A DNA stretch of 64,000 bases from SAR202 cluster bacterium (GTDB lineage: Bacteria > Chloroflexota > Dehalococcoidia > Lucifugimonadales > GCA-2712585), in assembly GCA_016872285.1 (NCBI GenBank), contig VGZZ01000003.1:46898-110897 (forward strand). The letters run 5' to 3'. The notes under the pieces are model-generated. The model saw nothing but the letters and a program-made list of their open reading frames with translations, had not been told where the DNA came from and searched no databases. Position numbers and translations under genes: made by a program. Below, piece by piece: positions 54,160 through 63,832 of this stretch (its first letter is position 1; every line of letters begins with the position of its first letter).

Positions 54160-54825
54160 CTAGTACTTGGAAACGTTTATCTCCTGGAACTTGCCCGTCA
54201 CCAGGTAGATAACCCGCTCCGCTATGTTCGTCGCGCGGTCAGCCACCCGCTCCAGGTCGTGGGCCACCCATAGCAGGAAGGTGGCGCGCTTGATGGTCTT
54301 GGGGTCCTCGATCATGTACATCAGCAGCTCGCGATACACCTGGTCGTAGAGGGCGTCGACTTCATCGTCGTCACTGCAGACCTGGAAGGCCATGGCCACG
54401 TCACGGTTCACTAGCGCGTCCAGGGCCCGCTTTAGCATCTGCGACGCCTTCTCAGCCATTCTGGGCACATCGATAAGGGGCTTCAGGGGCGGCTCCTCGC
54501 CCATCATAATGCTGATCTTGCCGATGCCCTCAGCGTAGTCGCCCATCCGCTCCAGCTCGGATGCTATGTTAAGGACGGCGATGATGCGCCGCAGGTCGCG
54601 GGCTACCGGCGCCTGGGTGGCTATGAGGTTGATGCACCGATCCTCGATTTCATACCGCTTCTGGTCTATGTGGTCGTCCTCGCGGATCACCTGGCGTGAG
54701 GCGTCCAGGTCGCGGCGTTTTAGAGCGTCGAGGGCCTTGGCCACCGCCTTCTCCACCATGTTGCCCATGAGGAGGACTTCGTCCTCCAAGGCCCTAAGCT
54801 GCGACGCTAACTTGTTGGTAATCAT
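54160..54825 (-). CDS. phoU: Phosphate transport regulator PhoU
   Basis: 221 aa, two repeats of three-helix bundles with E-x-x-x-D metal motifs (VEKAVAKALDALKRRDLDASRQVIREDDHID; LERMGDYAEGI; VNRDVAMAFQVCSDDDEVDALY; DLERVADRATNIAE). Connects PstB to PhoR to signal phosphate status. Last gene of the pst operon, 13 nt after pstB. Confidence 0.95.
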   Translation of the reverse strand: MITNKLASQLRALEDEVLLMGNMVEKAVAKALDALKRRDLDASRQVIREDDHIDQKRYEIEDRCINLIATQAPVARDLRRIIAVLNIASELERMGDYAEGIGKISIMMGEEPPLKPLIDVPRMAEKASQMLKRALDALVNRDVAMAFQVCSDDDEVDALYDQVYRELLMYMIEDPKTIKRATFLLWVAHDLERVADRATNIAERVIYLVTGKFQEINVSKY

Positions 54826-54838
54826 GATTCCTCCCCTT

Positions 54839-55774
54839 CTAGCCGAACCGACCTGTTATGAAAGCCTCTGTCCTCTCATCCTTAGGCAGGGTAAAGACCT
54901 GAAGGGTATCTCCGTCTTCGACCACAAAGCCCGACCTGTCCTTGTCCATGGTCATAAAGATGGTGCGGTCCGAAATTCTAGCCGCCTGCTGAATATTATG
55001 CGTCACAATGACAATGGTGTAATCATGGCTGAGGGTACGAATTAGCTCTTCGATGGCCTGGGTGGCCACCGGGTCCAGGGCTGAGGCCGGCTCGTCCATA
55101 AGTATCACCTCGGGGTTCACCGCCAGGGCACGGGCGATGCACAGCCGCTGCTGCTGCCCGCCAGATAGGTTGTAGGCCCTATCTTTTAACCGCTCCTTTA
55201 CATCCTCCCACAAAGCCGCTTGCTTGAGCGACCGCTCCACAATCTCATCCATGTCCACCTTGAAGCCGTTGATTCGAGGCCCAAAGGCCACGTTATCATA
55301 AATGGACTTGGGGAACGGGTTTGGCTTCTGGAACACCATACCTATCCTGAAGCGGATCTCCGTAGGATCGGCACGAGGGTCATATATGTCCTCGCCGTTA
55401 AACAAGGCCTCACCCTCAATTCGCGCGCCGGGTATGCTGTCATTCATACGGTTGAAGCAGCGCAGGAGGGTGCTTTTGCCGCATCCCGAGGGGCCGATGA
55501 TGGACGTCACCCTCTTCTCCGGCACCCTGATGTTTATACCCTTGAGCGCGCGGAAGCTGTCGTAGTAGACGTTGAGGTCTTTAGTTACCAGCTTTCCAAC
55601 AGTTTTGATCTCCTCCTCGGGTTCCGTGCCTTCCAGCCTTCGCAAGATGTCTTCGGCTATCTTTATCCTGACCTCGGAGGACTTGGAAGTTTCCCGCCTG
55701 GCGGGGCGGGTTTCGGCTTCTCCGACGCTGGAGGGCGCGGGCTCCTTCTCCGTAGCCCTTGGCTGCATGCTCAC
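54839..55774 (-). CDS. pstB: Phosphate ABC transporter ATP-binding protein PstB
   Basis: 311 aa from a GTG overlapping the pstA stop (an ATG 6 nt later is also possible). Walker [11 protein letters not shown]-loop [20 protein letters not shown], signature [16 protein letters not shown], Walker [14 protein letters not shown]. The first 60 or so residues (Ser/Glu/Arg-rich) are an extension that most PstB lack. Confidence 0.96.
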   Translation of the reverse strand: MSMQPRATEKEPAPSSVGEAETRPARRETSKSSEVRIKIAEDILRRLEGTEPEEEIKTVGKLVTKDLNVYYDSFRALKGINIRVPEKRVTSIIGPSGCGKSTLLRCFNRMNDSIPGARIEGEALFNGEDIYDPRADPTEIRFRIGMVFQKPNPFPKSIYDNVAFGPRINGFKVDMDEIVERSLKQAALWEDVKERLKDRAYNLSGGQQQRLCIARALAVNPEVILMDEPASALDPVATQAIEELIRTLSHDYTIVIVTHNIQQAARISDRTIFMTMDKDRSGFVVEDGDTLQVFTLPKDERTEAFITGRFG

Positions 55775-56661
55775 CCTTCGCTCCTCCTCTGGAATTTATT
55801 GCGCAGGATTATAGCCCCCGCGTTCATAGTGAGCAGAATAACTAACAACACTATGATAGCCGCCGCCGCCAGACTTTGGAAATCCGCTTGAGGCCTGGAA
55901 ACCCAGTTAAAAGTCTGTATAGGCAGCACGGTGAACTGGTCCAAGGGACTGGTGGGGGTAAAGGCGATGAAGGTCAACGCACCTATGACTATAAGCGGCG
56001 CCGTCTCGCCAATAGCCCTGGATAGGGCCAGGATATTGCCGGTCAAGACTCCTGGCAGAGCTTGAGGAAGCACCACGTTCCATGTGGTCTGCCATCGCGT
56101 CGCGCCCAGGGCGTAGGAGGCCTGGCGGAGCGAGTCGGGCACAGCCTTGAGGGCTTCCTGGGCCGCTATGATGATTATGGGAAGGATTAGAAGAGACATG
56201 GTCAGCGCCCCGGCCATTACACTTCGTCCCATCTCCATGCCTCGCACAAACACCGCCAGTCCTAGAATCCCGTAAACAATTGATGGAACACCCGCCAGGT
56301 TAGTTATGTTCAGCTTGATGAGAGAAATCGCCCAGTGCTTTGGAGCATATTCCTGCAGGTATATAGCGGCGCCCACTCCCAAGGGAAAGGCGATTAACGC
56401 TGTGAACCCCATGAGCCATAGGGTGCCAAATAGGGCCGATTTGATCCCCGCATCCACAGGCCTCCTGGAAGGAAAACTGGTGATGAAGTCCCAGTCCAGC
56501 CATCGCCAGCCGTCCCTGACCACATCCACCATTAGCACCACCAGGAACACCACTCCCACGAGGGTAGCCATGAGGGTCAAGCCGTAGAAAGCGCTGGAGC
56601 GCTTTTTCATGCCGGAGGTCCTGCGTTTGTAAGCGGCGGGCGTAGTTATAGCCACTGCCAT
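55771..56661 (-). CDS. pstA: Phosphate ABC transporter permease PstA
   Basis: 296 aa, six membrane helices. Permease loop [24 protein letters not shown] and later [15 protein letters not shown] are typical. The ATG overlaps the pstC stop by 1 nt, and the stop overlaps the pstB start. Core subunit of the high-affinity phosphate channel. Confidence 0.95.
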   Translation of the reverse strand: MAVAITTPAAYKRRTSGMKKRSSAFYGLTLMATLVGVVFLVVLMVDVVRDGWRWLDWDFITSFPSRRPVDAGIKSALFGTLWLMGFTALIAFPLGVGAAIYLQEYAPKHWAISLIKLNITNLAGVPSIVYGILGLAVFVRGMEMGRSVMAGALTMSLLILPIIIIAAQEALKAVPDSLRQASYALGATRWQTTWNVVLPQALPGVLTGNILALSRAIGETAPLIVIGALTFIAFTPTSPLDQFTVLPIQTFNWVSRPQADFQSLAAAAIIVLLVILLTMNAGAIILRNKFQRRSEG

Positions 56662-57503
56662 TAATACTCCTCCCTGTACCGCCGCACCACCAAATCGGCG
56701 ATGATGTTGAGTATGAAGGTCATCACAAACAGCGTCATACCCACCGCGAAAATCGTCATAAACTCAATGCTGCCGTGGGGAGTGTCCCCCAGGCTGGTCT
56801 GAGCGATGTATGCCGTCATGGTCTGCACCCCTTCAAAGGGGTTGGCCGTCAGGTTGGGCACCGCGCCCGCGGCTATGGTAACAATCATAGTCTCGCCAAT
56901 GGCCCGAGACGCAGCCAGTATGAAGGATGCGATAATCCCTGACAGCGCTGCCGGAACCACAATTCGCAGCGACACTTGCAGCTTGCTCCCGCCCAGGGCG
57001 TAGGCACCGTCGCGCAGGGACCTGGGCACCGCTACCATGGCGTCTTCGCTCAAAGAGGCCACCATGGGAATGATCATGATGCCCATGACGAGGGCCGCGC
57101 TGAAGGCGTTAAAGATAGCCGCGTCCGGATTTAATTGCCGCACGATGTTGGGGGTAATAAAGGTCAGAGCAAAGTAGCCGTACACCACGGTGGGAATCCC
57201 GGCCAGGATTTCGAGGATCGGCTTGAGGGTACGCCGCAGCCTGTCAGGCGCGTACTCGCTCATAAAAATGGCCGTAGCCAGTCCCACCGGAAGGGCGACA
57301 ACGCACGCGCCCAAGGCCACGAGCAGCGTGCCGCTCACCAAGGGAAGGATTCCAAAATGCTGCGGCTGGAATTTGGGCGCCCACTGGGTGTCCGAGATGA
57401 AATCCCAGAAGGGCACGGTCTTAAAAAAGCTGAAGGTCTCTGTCATAAGCACCACAATGATGCCCAGGGTGGTGCCTACCGAGACCAAGGCGCACATTAG
57501 CAA
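56661..57503 (-). CDS. pstC: Phosphate ABC transporter permease PstC
   Basis: 280 aa from the ATG at 57503 (or a TTG 6 nt earlier). Six helices; loop [24 protein letters not shown] and [15 protein letters not shown]. The frame stays open upstream to about 57650 and encodes [12 protein letters not shown] and [19 protein letters not shown] sequence usual at PstC N-termini, but without ATG, GTG or TTG. The true start may therefore be an ATT/ATA codon near 57590, or a base change may have removed it. Confidence 0.9.
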   Translation of the reverse strand: MLMCALVSVGTTLGIIVVLMTETFSFFKTVPFWDFISDTQWAPKFQPQHFGILPLVSGTLLVALGACVVALPVGLATAIFMSEYAPDRLRRTLKPILEILAGIPTVVYGYFALTFITPNIVRQLNPDAAIFNAFSAALVMGIMIIPMVASLSEDAMVAVPRSLRDGAYALGGSKLQVSLRIVVPAALSGIIASFILAASRAIGETMIVTIAAGAVPNLTANPFEGVQTMTAYIAQTSLGDTPHGSIEFMTIFAVGMTLFVMTFILNIIADLVVRRYREEY

Positions 57504-57674
57504 GAACGCATGGATAAGGCCCTCGCTGACCTTACGGCTGCGCCTGCGGCGCCCTAGAGTCGTCCCTCCATCGGTTGACTTTTCAATAGCAGCAGCTATG
57601 GTAAGCCCTTTTGCTAATTTTGTAGTTGAAGGCCTGCTAACGTTTTCCTAGCTACAGGCCGCCTTAGCTTCCAA

Positions 57675-58664
57675 TTACTCGACATACAACTCCTCCAGCG
57701 TCTTCCCAGATGCGCTTTCTACATACACAGTACCCGCTTTACCTTGTTCAAAGCGGTTCCTGACCGCTTGATATACTTCCTGGGGCAGCGCAATGTAACC
57801 TACCTCTTCGGCTAAAGCAATCCCTTCGTCGCTCAAGTAATACTCTACAAGCTCTTTGATCCCTGTGGTCTGCTCTGCTGAAGCTGCTACATATATCAAT
57901 AGGGGCCGGCTCAATGGGTATGAACCGTCAGTAATAGTCCCCCCTGAAGGCAGCACTGGGCCCCCTCCTTTGCCATCATCTATGGCCGCTAGCTTCAGTT
58001 TATCTTTGTTCTCCACGTAGTAGGAGTATCCAAAGTAGCCAAGAGCGTACCGAGAGTCTGCTATGGCCTGTACCAAGACATTATCGTCTTCTGATGCGAT
58101 ATAATCTGGCCGCGACGCCTTGGCTCTGCCCACAACAGCTTCAGTAAAATAATCAAATGTACCCGAATCCGTACCCGCGCCTACCAGAACAATCTCTTCA
58201 TTGGGCCATTCAGGCCGCACTTGATTCCACTTATTGATAGCGGAGCTCGGTTCCCATATCCTTTTTAATTCCGCCATTGTCATACTGCCGGCCCAGTTGT
58301 TCTCCGGGTTCACCACTACAGACAAGCCGTCGTAGGCCACCGGCAGCTCAACGAACTGGATGCCATTTTTTGCGCATTCTGCAATCTCTGATGCGCTGAT
58401 GGGCCGTGACGCATCGCTAATATCCGTCTCACCAGCGCAGAACCGTTTAAAGCCGCCACCGGTGCCGCTGATGCCTACAGTGACCTGCACGTTGCGGTGC
58501 AGCTTCATGAATTCCTCTGCTACGGCCTCAGTTATGGGAAACACAGTGCTGGAGCCGTCAATTCTCACGGTGACGCCACCGCCGCCGCAAGCGGCGCTGA
58601 TTAATAGGCCCACAAACGCAATGGCCATCAGGGCAAGTAGGAGTATCTGCTTCCTAAAGCCCAC
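57675..58664 (-). CDS. pstS: Phosphate-binding lipoprotein PstS
   Basis: 329 aa from a GTG at 58664. Lipobox I-S-A-A-C (about 26) after a hydrophobic signal anchors it outside the membrane. Phosphate-site segments: [52 protein letters not shown]. It captures phosphate for PstCAB. The Pho box at 58728-58766 lies 64-100 bp upstream. Confidence 0.95.
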   Translation of the reverse strand: MGFRKQILLLALMAIAFVGLLISAACGGGGVTVRIDGSSTVFPITEAVAEEFMKLHRNVQVTVGISGTGGGFKRFCAGETDISDASRPISASEIAECAKNGIQFVELPVAYDGLSVVVNPENNWAGSMTMAELKRIWEPSSAINKWNQVRPEWPNEEIVLVGAGTDSGTFDYFTEAVVGRAKASRPDYIASEDDNVLVQAIADSRYALGYFGYSYYVENKDKLKLAAIDDGKGGGPVLPSGGTITDGSYPLSRPLLIYVAASAEQTTGIKELVEYYLSDEGIALAEEVGYIALPQEVYQAVRNRFEQGKAGTVYVESASGKTLEELYVE

Positions 58665-58706
58665 CCTTACTCAATTTTCTCCTTCTCATTCATCACCACT
58701 ATCTTC

Positions 58707-58766
58707 CATCAATAAATAAAAAGAGGTGTTAACGCTAGGTTAACACCTCCTTAACAGCCCGTTAAG
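58707..58766 (-). promoter_or_regulatory. Pho box upstream of pstS
   Basis: Four TTAA(C/G) hexamers recur every 11 bp: GTTAAC 58728, GTTAAC 58739, CTTAAC 58750, GTTAAG 58761. This is the spacing of PhoP/PhoB direct repeats. A GATAGT -10-like hexamer follows about 21 nt downstream on the minus strand. Expected to bring pstSCAB-phoU under PhoB control. Confidence 0.8.
58711..58749 (-). terminator. Intrinsic terminator of phoB-phoR overlapping the Pho box
   Basis: GAGGTGTTAAC (58723-58733) and GTTAACACCTC (58739-58749) form an 11-bp perfect stem with a 5-nt loop; on the minus strand it is followed by TTTTTATTTATT. It lies 59 nt beyond the phoR stop. Two of the four Pho half-sites are inside the stem. 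Confidence 0.8.
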
Positions 58767-58807
58767 GCATGAATGGGAAGTTTATGCGCGGCCCATGGTC
58801 TAATGTG

Positions 58808-60226
58808 TCATCCTCGACTGGCCGTAGGCAGGGTAAACCCAAAGGTGCTGCCCTCACCCAAATTGCTCTCCACCCATATCCGACCGCCGTGGGCCTGAAC
58901 GATGTGTTTAGCGATAGCCAGTCCCAATCCTGTCCCGGTGTCAGACCTGGACCTGTCCACCTTGTAAAATCTCTCAAAGGTGTGCGGCAGATGCTCCGGG
59001 GCTATGCCTATGCCGGTGTCTCGCACCGTGACTTCTAAAGCGCCATTGATGCTCCTGGCATCGACCTGGACTTTCCCTCCTCTTGGCGTGAATTTGACCG
59101 CGTTCTCCACTAGGTTAGCCACCACTTGCTGGATACGGCCCTCGTCCGCCAGCGCAGGCGGCAGGCCGCCGCTGCTGCTCACTGATAATTCCACGCCCCT
59201 GTCATTGGCCTGCGTCTTATAAAGTTCCACAGCTTCCTTTATGGGCCGGTAGATATCCACCGATTCCAGATTTAGCGAGTCCTCACCGCTCTCCAGCCTG
59301 GATAGGTCCAGCAAGTCGCCGACCAGGCGGGTCATCCTGTCAACGTTGCGGCTAATGCGCTCGAGGAATTCGCGGGAAGCCTTAGGGTCCTCTAGAGCGC
59401 CGCCCTCCAGCGTTTCCACTGATGCCTTGACCGAAGCCAGGGGCGTGCGCAGCTCATGGGAGACGTTGGCTACAAAGGCTTTCCTGGTAGTCTCGACTCG
59501 GCGGGCTTCCGTCAGGTCGTGTACTACCAGCAGCACGCCTTCTCCATGTTCCCCTGTAAGCGGCATGGCTACGATGTTCAAGAACTTCTTGGTGGGACTG
59601 AATTCGATCTCGAGGTTGTCGGGCTGTCTGAGCCGCTGACATCGAATGACCATGCTGTTGATGTCGTGGTCGCGGACCGCCTCGATAAATCGCTGCCGCT
59701 TTGGAGGGCTTGACGGCATGGCCAGCAGCGCCGAGGCCGCCGGGTTTACCAGCGATATTCGCCCATCGCCATCCAGCAGCACCACACCGCCAGCCATGGT
59801 GGCCAACACCGCCGACAGGCGCTGGTGGCTGGCATTGGATTCAGCCAGCTTATTCTTCAGGCTGCCAGCCATGGCGCTTAATGAGTCCACCAGCTCCCTG
59901 GTCTCCTCAGAAGAACCATGGGTCATCACCTCGTAATCCAAATTGCCGCCGGCCAGCTTGCGGGCGGCTTCTGTGATATGACGAATGGAGCGGGTACTGC
60001 GGCGGGCTATCATCACCGCCAGAGCTACAGCCAGGACTGTGACCACCACGGTAGCGATGCCCGTAACTGTGATAACGCGCTCCAGAATGGTATCGGCAGC
60101 ACCGTCGGCCGTTAACTCATCCCTCAGATAAAGGACTAGGATTACAGTAACAATAGCCATGGCCGCCACAATAAGGGCGGTGTAGGCCAAAGCGATGCGC
60201 CACTGGATGCTGCGAGGCATTCTCAT
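58808..60226 (-). CDS. phoR: Phosphate-regulon sensor histidine kinase PhoR
   Basis: 472 aa from the ATG at 60226 that overlaps the phoB stop (ATGA); a longer frame to 60310 runs inside phoB. Two membrane helices (near 12-35 and 50-75), HAMP (STRSIRHITEAARKLAGGNLDYEV), PAS domain (LATMAGGVVLLDGDGRI), HisKA with His in VANVSHELRTPLAS, ATPase with DTGIGIAPEHLPHTFERFYK and GTGLGLAIAKHIV. Phosphorylates PhoB when phosphate is low. Confidence 0.95.
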   Translation of the reverse strand: MRMPRSIQWRIALAYTALIVAAMAIVTVILVLYLRDELTADGAADTILERVITVTGIATVVVTVLAVALAVMIARRSTRSIRHITEAARKLAGGNLDYEVMTHGSSEETRELVDSLSAMAGSLKNKLAESNASHQRLSAVLATMAGGVVLLDGDGRISLVNPAASALLAMPSSPPKRQRFIEAVRDHDINSMVIRCQRLRQPDNLEIEFSPTKKFLNIVAMPLTGEHGEGVLLVVHDLTEARRVETTRKAFVANVSHELRTPLASVKASVETLEGGALEDPKASREFLERISRNVDRMTRLVGDLLDLSRLESGEDSLNLESVDIYRPIKEAVELYKTQANDRGVELSVSSSGGLPPALADEGRIQQVVANLVENAVKFTPRGGKVQVDARSINGALEVTVRDTGIGIAPEHLPHTFERFYKVDRSRSDTGTGLGLAIAKHIVQAHGGRIWVESNLGEGSTFGFTLPTASRG

Positions 60227-60924
60227 ATGTCGTACCGGTAACCGGTGCCCCGGACAGTCACGATCCGTCTCGGCGAACCTGGCTCCAACTCTATCTTCTC
60301 TCGAAGCCATCGAACATGGACGTCCACGGTGCGAGTGTAGCCCACAAAATCGTAGCCCCAGACCTGGTCCAAAAGCTCGTTGCGTGTGAAAGCCTTGCCT
60401 GGGTGGGTGGCTAAGAAAGCCAGCAGATCATACTCTTTTGGTTTCATTTCCAATGGCTTCCCCTCCAGCTTTGCCGTCCGCGCCTTCAAGTCCAAATTCA
60501 GGCCTTCTACGCTCACCGCTTCAGGCACATTATTCTGCGGCGGCTCCATTTCCGCGCGGCGCATCATGGCTTTCACCCGCGCCATAAGCTCGCGCATGCT
60601 GAAGGGTTTGGTCATGTAATCGTCCGCGCCGACGTCCAGCCCTGACACTTTGTCTATTTCGCGGTCCCACGCTGTCAGCATAAGTATGGGCGATGTCATC
60701 TCCCGACGGAGCATACGGCACACCTCCAACCCGTCCATCCGAGGCAGCATCAAGTCCAGCACGATAACTTTCGGGCGATGCCGCCTCGCCATCTCTACCG
60801 CCCTTTCGCCGTCGCCCGCGGTGAGGACGTTGTAGCCTTCCCTGGACAGGTTGTACTGGACAGCGGCCTGCAGGGTATCGTCATCCTCCACTAATAACAC
60901 ACTGCGCTCTTTGAGAAGACTCAT
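60223..60924 (-). CDS. phoB: OmpR-family response regulator PhoB/PhoP
   Basis: 233 aa. Receiver domain with phospho-Asp in VLDLMLPRMDG and Lys in YMTKPFSMREL; winged-helix DNA-binding domain (FLATHPGKAFTRNELLDQVWGYDFVGYTRTVDVHVRWLREKIE). Couples by ATGA to phoR. The start codon lies 6 nt from a perfect TATAAT (minus strand, 60931-60936), implying a leaderless mRNA. Confidence 0.95.
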   Translation of the reverse strand: MSLLKERSVLLVEDDDTLQAAVQYNLSREGYNVLTAGDGERAVEMARRHRPKVIVLDLMLPRMDGLEVCRMLRREMTSPILMLTAWDREIDKVSGLDVGADDYMTKPFSMRELMARVKAMMRRAEMEPPQNNVPEAVSVEGLNLDLKARTAKLEGKPLEMKPKEYDLLAFLATHPGKAFTRNELLDQVWGYDFVGYTRTVDVHVRWLREKIELEPGSPRRIVTVRGTGYRYDI

Positions 60925-60930
60925 AGCGCA

Positions 60931-60973
60931 ATTATAGCAATGGTTTGCAGGCAGGTTTTAACGCTGCGTTAAC
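60931..60973 (-). promoter_or_regulatory. Pho-box-containing promoter of phoB
   Basis: Minus-strand TATAAT at 60936-60931 and two 11-bp-spaced TTAAC half-sites (60957-60962 and 60968-60973) 20 nt upstream of it. No -35 hexamer, as expected for an activator-dependent promoter; implies autoregulation by PhoB. Confidence 0.7.
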
Positions 60974-60975
60974 AA

Positions 60976-62463
60976 CTAGCTACCAGCGTCGGTTTCCCCC
61001 GCCGCGCTCCGCCCCGCGATCCGGCCAAATACCGACCCCGCCATTAGCCCGGCACCGCCCGGGTAGTTGTGGTAAAACAGCCCGCCGACTAGCTCGCCGG
61101 CGGCATACAGGCCTGGTACAGTCGAACCCTCGGTGTTTATGACCTGGCCCTTTGCGTTTATGCGCAGGCCGCCGAAGGTGAAGGTTATGCCGCAGGTAAC
61201 TGCGTAGCCCAGGTATGGCGGCGAATCTATTGGCTGCGCCCAGTTGCTCTTGGGAGGAGTGAGTCCCTTGGTGGCCTTGCCGTCCAACTTCGTAGGATTG
61301 TACTCCCCGGACTGCACCGACGCGTTGAAGCGGCGCACCGTCTCCGACAGACCTACCTTATCGACTCCCAGGGACTCCGCCAGCCCTGCGATAGTCTTCG
61401 ATTCGGCCATAGTCACTCGCGATATGCGGTACTCGTCGCGCAGCAGGTGCTTGACCTTGTCGTCGAAAATTTGGAAGGCAACCCGCTGGGGCTGGTATAA
61501 GATTTCGCGGCCGTACTTGGCGTAAGTATAGTTCCGCAGGTCCGCTCCCTCATCCACGAACCGCTGGCCTTTGATGTTCACGATGATGCCGAAGGGGTAG
61601 GAGTGTTTCTGGAACAGATCTGTCACAGTGCGGTCCCCAAAGGGCGGCGCGTTCAGGTCCCAGGCTACGGCGTGGCATCCGCTCCAGTGGCCGTAGGACT
61701 GGGCGCCAACTTCCAGGGCCATGCGTATGCCGTCGCCGGTGTTATAGGGGACGCCGCGCACCTTGGCCAGCTCCCAGCCAGGCCCCAGGTATCGAGTGCG
61801 CATCTCGGCGTTGGCCTCGAAGCCGCCGCAGGCCAGGACAATCGCTTTCGACTCCAGTTCCTCTAAGACTTTAGGCCCTTGTATTACGACGCCCCGCACT
61901 CGGCCACGCCGGTCCTGCAATAGTCGAATGCCCTTTGTGTCATACCTAATCTCAACACCCCTGCGCTGGCACATTTCAAAAAGTTGGTCTGACAACCCTT
62001 TGCCGCCACCGACAGCCTCCACCGTAAGCCCACCCCAGAAACGGTGCTTGTCACCCACCTTGAAGGACTGGCGGCCGTAGAGCAGGACAAATCGCATGCC
62101 CTGATGCCGCAGCCATACCATCGTAGGGTGGGACTGGCTCACAAGGGCCTGGGCCAGCTCAGGGTCGCTGAGGCCTTCGGTCACGCGCATGAGGTCGTCG
62201 TAGAACTTGGACTGGGGATAACTGCCGACGTCGATGCCTGCCTCTTCTTCCGACGACATATCGGGTATCAGGGCCTTGATATCGTCGATGCCGTTGTAGG
62301 CGCAGCGGATGGCGCCGCCGGTGAAATAGGTGTTGCCGCCCCGGAAGTGCTGCGGCGCTTTCTCCAGAACCACGACTCGCGCCCCCTTTTCTCGCGCCGA
62401 GAGCGCGGCGCACAGGGCAGCGTTGCCGGCGCCTACGATGATGACGTCAAATTTGGTGTCCAT
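60976..62463 (-). CDS. FAD-dependent flavoprotein, tricarballylate dehydrogenase (TcuA)-like
   Basis: 495 aa from the ATG at 62463; a 25-residue upstream extension would overlap the preceding small gene. FAD motif VIIVGAGNAALCAALSARE then VVLEKAP and GGNTYFTGGAIR. C-terminal GLYAAGELVGGLFYHNYPGGAGLMAG is the second FAD loop of the succinate dehydrogenase/fumarate reductase flavoprotein family. Substrate probably a di- or tricarboxylate; no TcuB electron-transfer partner is adjacent. Confidence 0.87.
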   Translation of the reverse strand: MDTKFDVIIVGAGNAALCAALSAREKGARVVVLEKAPQHFRGGNTYFTGGAIRCAYNGIDDIKALIPDMSSEEEAGIDVGSYPQSKFYDDLMRVTEGLSDPELAQALVSQSHPTMVWLRHQGMRFVLLYGRQSFKVGDKHRFWGGLTVEAVGGGKGLSDQLFEMCQRRGVEIRYDTKGIRLLQDRRGRVRGVVIQGPKVLEELESKAIVLACGGFEANAEMRTRYLGPGWELAKVRGVPYNTGDGIRMALEVGAQSYGHWSGCHAVAWDLNAPPFGDRTVTDLFQKHSYPFGIIVNIKGQRFVDEGADLRNYTYAKYGREILYQPQRVAFQIFDDKVKHLLRDEYRISRVTMAESKTIAGLAESLGVDKVGLSETVRRFNASVQSGEYNPTKLDGKATKGLTPPKSNWAQPIDSPPYLGYAVTCGITFTFGGLRINAKGQVINTEGSTVPGLYAAGELVGGLFYHNYPGGAGLMAGSVFGRIAGRSAAGETDAGS

Positions 62464-62470
62464 GAGTCCT

Positions 62471-62683
62471 TCAATTAGCCGTGCTTTTCTTGACCATCCT
62501 TGCGATTGCCACGCCGCCCGCGAAGAGGATAACCACACCTATCAGATAACCTACTCCGAGACCGGCCTTGTCACCTACGAAGGCTGTGATGGCCTGACCC
62601 AGGACTAACAGGCATAACACACCCACCACCGCCATGACTATCAGCCCCGCGCCGCCGCCGATGTAGTCAACGGCCCGTTTCAT
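62471..62683 (-). CDS. Small two-helix membrane protein
   Basis: 70 aa with two hydrophobic segments (about 11-33 and 45-63) and a basic end (ARMVKKSTAN). Lies 7 nt upstream of the TcuA-like gene in the same direction, so it might serve as its membrane partner, but no haem or cluster ligand is visible. Family not recognised. Confidence 0.6.
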   Translation of the reverse strand: MKRAVDYIGGGAGLIVMAVVGVLCLLVLGQAITAFVGDKAGLGVGYLIGVVILFAGGVAIARMVKKSTAN

Positions 62684-62740
62684 GCTTAGAGTGTCCTATA
62701 AAACTTGGGCCAGTATAAAAGGCGGGTTAGCCCGTTACAA

Positions 62741-63682
62741 TTAGCCCTGACCAGCCCTTGGAAGCACGCATAGTATCTCATACAGTAAATTCGCGGCCAG
62801 GACGCTGGTGATGTTGCCTGAATCGTAGGCGGGGCATACTTCCACCACGTCCGCGCCTACTATGTTCAGCCCCTTCAGGCCTCGGATAGCTTGCAACGCC
62901 TCGTAGCTGTCCGGACCGCCGACCTGGGGCACGCCTGTACCGGGCGCGAAGGCCGGGTCGATCCAGTCGATGTCCAGCGACACGTAGACAGGGCTGCCAC
63001 CCAGCGGCTCCAATTGTTCAACCAGGTATTCAACGCCTCGTTTTTTTATCTCCTCCGATGTTATCTGATGAAAACCCTGGCTTATGGCAAAGTCGAAGTC
63101 GTTAGGAGTGAAAAGCTGGCCGCGGAGGCCTATCTGGAAGGTCTTGTCTCCCTGTACCAGGCCCTCTTCCATCGCCCGGCGAAGCCATGTGCCATGACTC
63201 AGCTTCACACCGTAGTGATCGTCCCAGGTGTCGGTGTGGGCGTCGAAATGAATCACTGCCACAGGTCCGTGCTTTTTCTTCATCGCGCGTAGTATGGGAA
63301 GGGTGATGGTGTGGTCGCCGCCAATGGCTATAGGGACGACATTGTGGCTGCACAGCGTGTCCACGAACTTAAAGATGCTCGCAATGGTTTCATCCACTGA
63401 TAGGGGATTAGTCTCTACGTCTCCTATATCTGCGACCTTGAGCTTGCTAAAGGGGTCGATTCTTAGCTCCGGGTTATAGGGCCGGATGAGGGCAGACTGG
63501 ACCCGTATATCCCTTGGGCCGAAGCGCGCGCCAGGGCGGTAGGTCACCGTCGAGTCGAAGGGCACGCCGAAAAGGGCCACGTCTATCTTCGACGGGTCGG
63601 TCTCGATGGGCAGTCGCATGAAGGTGGGGATGCCGGTGTATCGCGGCGACTTGAGGGCGTCACGAGGGTAGTATTCGTTCAT
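62741..63682 (-). CDS. Agmatinase/ureohydrolase-family enzyme
   Basis: 313 aa. Binuclear Mn site ligands: His in IGGDHTITLP, DAHTD in VIHFDAHTDTWDD, and DIDWID in VSLDIDWIDPAFAPGTG. Hydrolyses a guanidino compound (agmatine or similar) to urea and an amine. The SYEA-type region QVGGPDSYEALQAIRGL differs among agmatinase, guanidinobutyrase and proclavaminate amidinohydrolase, so the exact substrate is open. Single gene. Confidence 0.92.
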   Translation of the reverse strand: MNEYYPRDALKSPRYTGIPTFMRLPIETDPSKIDVALFGVPFDSTVTYRPGARFGPRDIRVQSALIRPYNPELRIDPFSKLKVADIGDVETNPLSVDETIASIFKFVDTLCSHNVVPIAIGGDHTITLPILRAMKKKHGPVAVIHFDAHTDTWDDHYGVKLSHGTWLRRAMEEGLVQGDKTFQIGLRGQLFTPNDFDFAISQGFHQITSEEIKKRGVEYLVEQLEPLGGSPVYVSLDIDWIDPAFAPGTGVPQVGGPDSYEALQAIRGLKGLNIVGADVVEVCPAYDSGNITSVLAANLLYEILCVLPRAGQG

Positions 63683-63832
63683 ATATGTCCCCCTTCAAAA
63701 CAGTCTCAGTGTTTCATAGATAAAGCCTAACCAAAACTCAGACTTTATCCTTCATCCCATCAGTCTAGTCCCAAATTGCATCGTCCCCTCATGCCCGTTA
63801 TTATTGCCCCATCAATTCTCAAAGGACGCCCC

